Shown one piece after another: positions 47,100 to 64,000 of a stretch of 64,000 bases of DNA. Location of the stretch: positions 32,820,769 to 32,884,768 of the forward strand of contig NC_132888.1 of NCBI RefSeq assembly GCF_030463535.1, written 5' to 3'. The notes below the pieces were generated by a model. The model was not told where the DNA came from. It made no database searches and saw only the letters and a list, made by a program, of their open reading frames with translations. The DNA comes from Salminus brasiliensis. Taxonomy: Eukaryota; Chordata; Actinopteri; Characiformes; Bryconidae. A program made the position numbers and the translations under genes. How positions within the stretch are numbered: the first letter of the stretch is position 1; each line of letters starts with the position of its first letter.

Positions 47100-47180
47100 A
47101 AATTCCATGATGAATGGACCAACAGAAATGCTCCAAAATGACTTTTTACAAGATGTTCTCCTTCTTCTGTAAAGTTGCCA
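47100..47180 (+). repeat. Dispersed repeat 'AATGGACCAACAGAAATGCTCC', copy 2
   Basis: Same family as 12704-12790; it shares 'gaatggaccaacagaaatgc' and 'tccaaaatgac'. Confidence 0.55.
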
Positions 47181-47994
47181 ATTTGGAGATACAATGAGAT
47201 ACTTTATGGAAAGTATACTTTACATTAATATGTGAACTGATTACTGTATTGCTCATTTGAGAAGCATACAGCTGGACTCTATAACTTAAATAATAAGGAA
47301 AATAAGGAAATATAACTATAAATATGAAACATAACAACAACAATAGCACAGTTGGAATACGGTACAGTCATGTTCTCCGACTACAGTGTATCAGCCTACT
47401 GACATGCTGGTACCTTTTTTTTAATGAGAGTGTATGTCTAAATACAATGCAACTAGATCTGAAAATATAGTGCATTATAATACATGTATATATGTTATAT
47501 ATGTTAACTTAATGATTTATTACAATTTCTAATAAAGGTCACTTATAAATAAGTAGAAAGAGGAAAATAATAGGGGCTCAGTAGACCACCTGGGTAGACT
47601 GCATGTACAGAATGGGCAGACTACTGAAGTACGCTCACTCCACAGTTGGTTCATATGGCAGTATATTTCATTTATTTAATATTTAGTATTTTAAAAGAGT
47701 CTGACAGTAGAAATCAAAGGATTTCTAACAGTATCAGAATCAGGAGACTTACCTTACTATCTTGATCCTGCATTGGAAGCATGAGCAGTGTCGCCCATCC
47801 CGACAGTACTTTTATGTCTTACGCCCTGAACCTGGGGTCGTTAACTGGCACTTTAGGAAACTTACTGCCCTCCAAAACAAGACCACCGATCGCGTCAGCG
47901 TCTGCTAACGCCACACACAACCGTAACAACACAAAGTAACCTACAATTACATACACCTTCATAGAGCTCAAACATTTACAGCTCACACACTCAC

Positions 47995-48260
47995 CTTCTC
48001 CTGAAAGAACAACAGGTAGACGGTAAACGGATTCCTGAAGGGTGTGTGCAGTAAGTCACTGGCTCTGCTCGCCAGCCAGCGCGTTAGTTTGAGCCGCCTC
48101 CCCCTCCCGGGTTTATTTTGGTCGGGGTCTGGCCAGACGACTCCGCCTTCCAGGAGCTGCGGTTCAGCCTGTAACCGCCCGCACCTGCAGTCGGGGTGCG
48201 CGGCTACTACACACTTAGCGGTAAGAGCAGCGGCAGGGCGTTCATTGTTGAGAGAAAGGA
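47995..48260 (-). promoter_or_regulatory. Probable noncoding first exon and CpG-rich promoter of serpine2
   Basis: On the minus strand GAGAAG is followed by a perfect GTGAGTGTG donor (donor G at 47994). The 250 bases upstream (about 48060-48240) are clearly G/C- and CG-rich, including 'ggccagcgcgttagtttgag' and 'ggttcagcctgtaaccgccc'. A 5' UTR exon spliced to the acceptor at 44458 fits the usual SERPINE2 structure. The start site cannot be fixed. A second possible donor, AAG|GTAAGT at 47757, could mark an alternative leader exon. Confidence 0.6.
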
Positions 48261-51200
48261 GCCGTGCAGTGCTCCCGCCTTCACAGGGTTTATACAAGTT
48301 TACAGTGTTTACAAAGTTTACAAGCGCTGATAATTAATGTAAAATATTACATTAAGGTTAATTCTTAACTCTTAATAAAAACAACCCTGTTTCATTAATT
48401 GAACGACATCATGCTTTTACCCATTTGAAAAAAAATGTCAGCCCTCAGGAATGTAAATATCTCCAAAACCCTGCAATTACATCAATGAACATTAATACAT
48501 AAACATTAACTCATCTACCAAGACTAATAACTAGCCTTTATAGCCTAGCTATATCACTGAACCAAACAAAATAAAGAATTAAATAAATAAATAAACTTTT
48601 TACAAAACATCTTTTTTTTTTTTTTTAGATATATATATAAAATATGAATAAATACATGAATAAAATAAAAACATTCAGGTGAAGCCAGACTGATTTGTTT
48701 TTATTGACATTTTCTCTGCATTTTTAGGCTGTGGTGGTGGAAAGCAATGTGACCAATGGTTTGCATAGAGATGCAGATGTGGACCAATAGCGGCAGTGAG
48801 AAGGCGGGGCTTAAACAGACCTGAAGCTGTGAAAATCCTGTCTATTTCACACAGATATTTTAACTAGACTCTATAGATCCTACGACCACCTGTAGCCCAG
48901 GGGCCACAGGCATCCACTCACATCTGTGAAGAAAAATATCTCAACTCTATAAGCACATGATGCTGCATGTAAACGCTAAGGAAACTCCCTCTTCTCAATC
49001 ATATGGGCTAGTTTCTCTCGCTATTTTAACCATATAACCGATAAAACGCTGCCCTCACTGCATTTTCATTGTTGGAGTGGAGCTTGATGATACACTTCAG
49101 AAACATGAAGCAGGTGCCCATCAAAATAAACTGCGCTCTGCAACCCATGGGCTGGGGAGAAAGTGTAGTTCGTAATGTTAGCTTACAGTGTTATTCAGTC
49201 ATTTTTGCTCGGCTACAGGCGAATATGGTGGACGGATAACAAAATGCGTTCGGAATGCGTGAGATATTGGCACTCAATGCCAATTACATTGCAAGGTCAG
49301 AACTATCGGTGGTATTATTCAGTCTGCCTTATTCATCCGTAACCTAGCAATGACCAGCAAGCCATTAGAAAGCAGCTATGGCTAACGAGCCTGTTGAAAA
49401 AACACTAGAGTGAGCGACATTGACCAACCCAAATGCTTCCGTTACAAACAACAAAAGCCAGCTGCAGAGTTCTGGCTTCGATGGACAGCCCATTTCTATG
49501 TTTGAAGCATTAGGCTGATGTTCTACCTTTATAAAAACACTGAGGTAAAGGCTGAAGCCTGTCATCAAAACACGGCTAAGCTTTCCAAACACGGACAAGA
49601 AGAGATTCGTCTAAACAGAGCTTTTTTTATTATGGAGGTGAAGAAACTTTCTTATTATTCAGTTTTTGTCTCCATGGTCTGAAAATCTCATAACTACCAG
49701 GACTATTAAAACTGGAAACATCCCTATAATAACTTGAGATTGTGGATATTGGCATGGGTGTGCTGATCTACTCAGTCTCAAGTTTCAAGTTTCAGATTTA
49801 TTTGTCATTTCATGTCAGAACATTTATGCACTGAAATGCTTGTGGTGAGGCTCAGGTTGATGCTCTACAGGAGGACAAAACTATATACATACTAAACATA
49901 TTAAGTTATATAAAGATTATATTAAATAAATACACACAAAATATAAACAAAATACAGAATATACAAAGACAGGAGGGATCTGTAGAAATTCTTTGGTATG
50001 TACATTTATGAGACAGGTATAGTCTGAGAGAGAGTGGAGTTAAATATAATTATGCATGTTTTTGTCTATTCCTGTTGTATAAAGTGACTTAGTGATGTTG
50101 TCCATAGCAGTGATATATATAGTATTAATAATAATGTGTCTGAGACTGTTGCGTAAATATCATTTAAAAATAAAGGAAAACAAGTCAGATAAATGACTTC
50201 TCTTCCTCCAATGTTCTTCAGGAAATCAGAATGATGCAACTGCTTCTGAAAACTGGACAGATGTTTCAGTGGGTGGGTGAGTTTAGGTGAAGAGGTTTTC
50301 TGGACAATGAGGATTTAGTAGTAGTTAAGGATTTGGAGGGTAGCGAATTTAGTAGCTTTACATATACATATACTTTTCAAGTTGCTTTAACACAAGAGCA
50401 GGGTTCCTTTATCTTATTTTTACCGCTATGTGTATAAAAGCCGGGCATTCACATTTTAGCTTAGGCCTGTTTAATGAAAGTCAGCTGTGGTTAGGAAAAG
50501 CTTCAGCACAGGGGCCGGGATGATACTGTAGGAAAAACCTTTTGTCTTCTGTAAACAGGAAAGTACCCAGCCGGAATGACGAAATTCTAATTATGCGTAA
50601 AATCATTCTCTAAATATAGGTTTTAGAGACACCAAAATAGAGTGTAAGCACCATGTACTGGAATATAACACCGGTGGCTTTCTCTGATGTGTTGCAGCTG
50701 TAAACGGAAAGCGGACAGTGCTATTTTGAAAGCGTGATGACATCTTACTGTCTGTCTTCTACAACTACAAAGTCGTGACTTTTCGACTCTGTTATAAGAA
50801 CACAATACTGGCCCATGTGTTTGCGTTTTCCCTGAAGTACACTTTTGTGTGGCTTCCTATAACCAATCATTCCTAACTCATTTTTAGATGACCATTTCAT
50901 TTCCCAACTTATAATTAAACAAGCTGGTTTTCTTACTGTGTCTTTAAGGCCAATATGATTGCCTTTATTTTGATGGGCTGGCCTACACTGCCCCTATATA
51001 AAAAGCTGGAAACAGGACTAGGCTGAAACACTTCTTAGCTGTCTTCTGAAGCCTAGGCTGCAGCCAAGGTATGACTGTCCTATACAAACTCTTTCTTAGT
51101 AGCCTAGGCTTTGTTTTCCATCATTTTCATGGTGCTGTTTTTTTTTTTTCAACCCCACCCCCACTTTATATGTGCGCAGAGAACTGTGGGCAATCAAGAG

Positions 51201-51479
51201 CCAGAAAAATAGATTGCGTCCTCCAAATTGCTCTTCTATGAAGTAGAACACACAGGGATGCAAAAGCTAAAGTCCCACAGAAAACCTTGGACAACCTTGT
51301 CCACATTACATGTTTTTGTTTATTGAGAATGAGTAAACACAGCGTCTGTAGCTGATCAAACTTACAGCACAACGTCTTCAGCAAATCCTAATGCACATTT
51401 ACTTCAGGCCTGAGGCAAGTTAGGAACTGTGAGCTGAATCATATCTCCCAGCTCTTCAAACCTTGTATTAACACATCAG
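48261..51479. other. Gap upstream of serpine2, no gene recognised
   Basis: A/T-rich, with no supported exon. The stretch 49775-50000 ('caagtttcagatttatttgt', then A/T- and ACAAA-rich) resembles the 3' end of a fish LINE or its SINE, at low confidence. Confidence 0.4.
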
Positions 51480-51990
51480 AAATGGGCTCCTCTAAGCAAC
51501 TATTAAAGATTTGGAAAAAAAGTAATCAATGCCCACAAGAGAGGGGAAAGTTAAGCATTTTGAACATATGGATTCTCTAGTACAGAATCATTTCAAGAAA
51601 TGGCTATTTAGGGGAACTGTGGAGGTCAAGATGAGATCTGGAAGACCAAAGAACTTTTCAGAGAAAACTCCTTTATGCTAGAAATGACTTTAGCCAAGCC
51701 CAGAGTGTGGTGCACCATTCCACTGTGCAGCCCCACTTGCTCAAACATTATCATTAGTTATGTGAACTATGACCTTGTCGAGCCAGGTGCTGAAGAATGG
51801 ATAAGATAATACCTGATAAATCCTGGATGCAATTGTCAAACCATCTGTCTAAAAGCTGATGCTGAAGAGGATTGCTTCTACAACAGGATTATGATCTAAA
51901 ATCTACCTCAAAACCACCCTGGACCTCCTGAGGAGACCCAAACTCAAGCTTTTGAAAGGGCCCTCAGTCCTGTGACTTAAATCATGAATA
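51480..51990 (+). mobile_element. Degenerate Tc1-like transposon, family E
   Basis: It contains 'agatctggaagaccaaagaa' and later 'ggattgcttctacaacagga' and 'aaaaccaccctggacctcct', which correspond to the DNA-binding and second-Asp regions of a common fish Tc1-like transposase. Many stops. Confidence 0.65.
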
Positions 51991-52014
51991 GACCCTAAAC
52001 AAGTGTATGTAGTA

Positions 52015-52145
52015 CAGGATACTGTGACTGCTCCTGTGCCAGCGATGCCAGCCTTCTCAGTTCCTGTCCCGGCACTGGCATCCACACCTGCTCCAGCACC
52101 AGCGATGCCAGCCACCTCAGTCTGTGCTCCAGTGGTGGTATCTGC
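52015..52145 (+). repeat. Imperfect G/C-rich tandem repeat
   Basis: Two diverged copies share 'ccagcgatgccagcc'. The plus frame 52003-52194 reads a Pro/Ala/Val-rich pattern (PVPAMPA...PAPAMPA). No homologue recognised; it does not look like an exon of any neighbouring gene. Confidence 0.6.
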
Positions 52146-53204
52146 TTCCTCCTTTAGATATTTTTACTTTATATTCTCTAAATACTTTAAATGATCAGAT
52201 TAAGTAGGACACAGTTGGCTCTCTGTGTGTAAAATGTTGTGACTCTATGTTGAGCTGCTAATGAGCAATGAGGGGTGAAATGGGATGGACGGGAAGCCAA
52301 CAATAAATATAGCATTTAAACACACTAAGAACACTTCTAGTGATAAATGTTGACCGGCATAAACATCGTATGTAAATTATTTTGTGATGGGGAGTTGTGG
52401 AGTAGGACTTTTTAAAGTAGAGGTGGTAGAGTATCTTTGTTTTCCCTTAAGTACAGACCATTCGTTTTGTCCAATGGCCCTAAACCAGGGATCGCAAGAG
52501 AAAACACAGAAACAAGTGTGAACGCGCTGGAATGGGGAATTGCACTGCCATTAGCTTAGCTGCTGTAGGAGTCACATGGTTTCTTCCGCTGTGTCTTTAG
52601 AAGCTGCAGTATACCACAAAGCCCACATCTTACTAAATTATTCTACATCAGTAAATTCATCCTAAATCTGCTGGAGACACAATTTAGATGTGGCAAAAAT
52701 CTAGATCAGTGTAACAGTGTTCAGGTCAGATGCATTAATATGAGATTACTTCCAGGCAAGATTTCTGTAGGCAAGCCTACCATTGTAGGCTTGCCTGTAT
52801 TGGCATGGATGTGTCATCTAATAGTGATATTAAAATGAGGTAATCTCTTTATTTCTTTACTTCCAAATATTAAAATGTTCAAAGATGCATTCATACAATT
52901 CAAAAACCTTTATTTTCTGTTGACAGAATGCAGTGCGCCAAATCAACTTTAATACATTGCCAGTCAGTACACTGATGTATAGCATAGGGCAACTACAACC
53001 CTGGAAGGCCACAGTGCAGCATAGGTTGCTATTTCCCTGCTCAACCACACCTACAAAACCTGATCATTTTCCTGGCAGAGGTAATTTAGGTGTGTTGGAG
53101 CAAGGCAATCACCAAGCCGTTCTGGCCTACAGCCCTCTTGGACTGGAACTGCTCATCCCTGATATAGATCAATATTTATATATATCTAAAAAAAATCCAT
53201 GTAC

Positions 53205-53210
53205 TTTATT
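53205..53210 (-). terminator. Polyadenylation signal of the prss16-like gene
   Basis: AATAAA on the minus strand, 121 bases after the TGA stop. Confidence 0.6.
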
Positions 53211-53330
53211 CAGCATTAAAACAAGTATTTCGTGAATGCAACATCAAAGCAGCCTTTTCTGCGTATATTATTGCTAAATCACAACTGTCATTCAATGCAG
53301 CTGCCAGATTTGATTGGTTGCCATGGCTGT

Positions 53331-61471
<8,141 letters not shown>

Positions 61472-63369
61472 CTGAGGAAGACAGAGAGAGACATCCGTGC
61501 CTTATAATTATTTAACCTAGAACAGTAGTGTCACAAAAATGACAAGAACTTGTCCCTCATTTCATGGAAAAAAAACAATAATAAAAATAGGTTTGTCTTG
61601 AATCCCATGCAAACAAATACTTCACACCTTAAAGATGTTGGGAGGAAATTGTAAAATAGTAAACACTGTAATGAGTAAAAGTGCTGGATAGACGTATCTC
61701 TACAAATACTGATGCCATTTTATATTACTCAAGTCTGTGATGCTTAGGGGTGCACAGTGAGAAAAATAAAAAGTAGTAATAACACTGTCTGTTGAAACAT
61801 ATTCAGTGCTTGTCAGAGAACCTGAGGGTGAGGTGTATTTGACTGGTTAGTAATAAGCCTTAGTGAGCCAACAAGACACAGCTGAAGCTACTACATCATA
61901 ACATTTACAGAAGCAATACACTTCAACACTACACTACTCTGACATCAAACAATAACAAGTGTTCAACTCTCTTTCACCAAAAAGGTAAAGACACAACCGT
62001 ACAACTGTTTATAAGTCAATATAGTCCATATTTCCTATTAAACAAACCAATTTGGTTGCTGTTAAATGTATACACTATTCAAATGTAGTTCTGCACATCT
62101 GCAAAAGTTTGAAATAATAATAATAAAAAATGTCCCAAAAAATGTCACTCAAAAATAAAACAAGCTAATACATTTAATGAATGTATTTAAAATGTAATTT
62201 GTTTAATATCCAGAAAGCCTCGAATTTCAAGAGTTGTGATCAAAATCTCAAGGTGAGATAAATGATTCTAAATAGATCATTTTACAAATTTGTTCCAAAT
62301 TTTTTGTTAAAAAAAAGGGAAAAAAGAAAAGAAAAATAAAATAGAGACAAGAGATTCCAAACATCTGAACAGCAGTTATGTTAGAAGCCCTCTAGAGGCC
62401 TCAATGAAGAACACAATAAGACAGCGAAGAGGCTGAAGAGAGAAATCAGAACAACATTTGAATTTTTATTTTGACCAAGTGGATATTCTGCTTTCATTGT
62501 GTGAATCCACTTACTCTCACTCTATCACACTTCAGTCACTGTTTGTGTGCTGTCAAGACTGAAGAACAGCACCATGTGAAAGCACAACAGTCTGATGACG
62601 CTACATGATTAGCACCTTGAAAGGTTATTGCAACTGGACACTAAGAATTAAGCTGAGATATGTTTGTTAATCCAGATCTATTGAGTTTGCCTGTGTATTA
62701 AAATATGTTTATTTAAAAAAATACTGTTTTATTCTATTCTTATAGCGTCACTTTTTAACACAGGAGAAATGGGTGTTGAATAGCTGTTCCTCATAAATAC
62801 ATATAATGCTGTGCTTTTTGCTCCCCAGGATCTCTCTTATGCATTATTAGACGTTTGTTTAAGGTGTAGTCAGTCAGTTATTTAGTGTCCTGTCATTCAG
62901 ACAGGGGGCAAAATACTGTTCTTTAAAAAAACAGAAATAACGGGGTAATTATTTACCCCCAGAACAACACTGGTCCGACTACAAGACTTTTAAAATGCAT
63001 TAATTATTGGTGGAAGGGGTACATTTAACGTTTGTGTGAGGAGCTTTTTGTTGTCTCCAAGTGCAGGTGTAATACTGCACTGCACATTCGAGCATGAATG
63101 GCATTCAAAGATCTGCAGATATGGAGAAACCTTAACACACACCAAAACAGTACATGATACCTGGGCAGTCACAGTCCAGTGGCTGGAACTGGTCTGCTCC
63201 CACATAATTTGCCCAAAACACACAGATGCACATATTTCCTAAACGTAAATCTCCCTTCTGCGCATGTTTGGGACAATTTTTTCTTGATATGTTCAAATCA
63301 AACCAATCAGATGTGATTAAAAGGACATTCCAGACATTAATGTAAGGGTATTTACATACATTTCAGTAT
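61472..63369. other. prss16 intron, no exon recognised
   Basis: A/T-rich sequence with no S28 motif such as the GGSY serine box on the minus strand. The next upstream exon must lie beyond the window. Confidence 0.5.
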
Positions 63370-64000
63370 GTTGGAATTACAACACTTTTTATACACACAC
63401 ACTCCCTAATGTTTGGGATATTTGGCTTCACAGGTGTTTATAATTACTCAGGTGCTTCATTAGTGCAGGTATAAGATACCCAGGCTTGCTTCTAAGCTTT
63501 CAAACACCTTCGGAGTTTATGATGCTGAAGACTTTATGATGCTGAAGAACAAGAATAAAACCATTAGAGACATCAGCCAACATTGCTAAACTCGACTGTG
63601 TGGAATATCATTAAAAAGAAAGAACGCACTGGTGAGCTCATTATTCACAAAGGGACTAGCAAGCCAAAGAACACTTTTACCGCTGGTGGCAGAAGATTAT
63701 ACTCACTATAGTATAGACAAATACTCAATTATCTGGGTGTGCATCTGTCATAGACTACAATCAGAGGATGCAGAAGACTTTATGAACAGTAATATAGAGG
63801 CTAAGCAGAATGGCCAGATGTATAAAAGAATACTTACGAGTCTGCAGAATTCTGGGGGGATGTTATGGCTTGGACATGTATGGCTACCACATGTATTGGT
63901 GCACTTATCCTAATTGATGATGTAACTGCTAAAGGCAGTAGCACAATGTTTTCTGAGGCGTACAGGAACAGCAGCTCTGCTCTAGTTCCAGGCCTCATTG
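63370..64000 (+). mobile_element. Tc1-like transposon, family C, running off the right edge
   Basis: An A/C-rich left end near 63393 ('cacacacactccctaatgtt') is followed by degraded DNA-binding sequence. At about 63857-63930 come GVMLW and, after a frameshift, LILIDDVTAKGSSTM, typical of this Tc1-like transposase. Same family as 43490-44065. Frame is broken. Confidence 0.7.

Noticed and set aside
47983..48337. Overlapping frames of about 100 residues on both strands
   Set aside because: They lie in the CpG-rich serpine2 promoter and first exon, where stops are rare by composition; no family motif.
63632..63913. A 93-residue gene at the right edge
   Set aside because: A frame through a degenerate Tc1-like element.

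Overview
This is a 64 kb piece of a teleost fish genome, probably ostariophysan. That is an inference from the repeats: many dead Tc1-like transposons, a tRNA-headed SINE and long CA/TA microsatellites. Genes are split by GT..AG introns and coding density is low. No bacterial, viral or CRISPR features were seen.

Layout from left to right. (1) The last 47 codons of a plus-strand gene, probably scg2 (secretogranin II), at 2-145. (2) ap1s3, the sigma subunit of the AP-1 clathrin adaptor, minus strand, 5 exons, 4198-8548. (3) dhrs12, a short-chain dehydrogenase, plus strand, 10 exons, 8965-16877, head-to-head with ap1s3 across about 416 bp. (4) A 6.7 kb repeat-rich gap where dhrs12 and wdfy1 converge. 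(5) wdfy1, a WD40-FYVE endosomal protein, minus strand, 12 exons, 23560-36102. (6) serpine2 (protease nexin-1), minus strand, 8 coding exons, 37447-44425, with a probable noncoding first exon and CpG-rich promoter near 48.0-48.26 kb. (7) The last five exons of a prss16-like S28 serine protease, minus strand, 53331-61471. Its 5' exons, with the catalytic serine, lie beyond the right edge.

Exon boundaries were read by hand. Phases close across every junction, and the resulting proteins (ap1s3 153 aa, dhrs12 320 aa, wdfy1 409 aa, serpine2 400 aa) are close to the known vertebrate lengths.

The genes do not form one pathway. The interest is in gene order. scg2, ap1s3, wdfy1 and serpine2 are neighbours on human chromosome 2q36, while dhrs12 sits beside WDFY2 and near SERPINE3 on human 13q14. 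Here dhrs12 lies inside the chromosome-2-type block, which suggests the order before the two paralogous blocks lost genes differentially.

Most non-coding sequence is repeat debris: several distinct degenerate Tc1-like families, terminal-inverted-repeat MITEs, three copies of one SINE and simple repeats. The wdfy1 introns are especially structured, with inverted repeats around exons 2-4, a roughly 400 bp tandem duplication carrying a new perfect hairpin, and direct repeats on both sides of exon 5. I found no clearly undescribed gene system.
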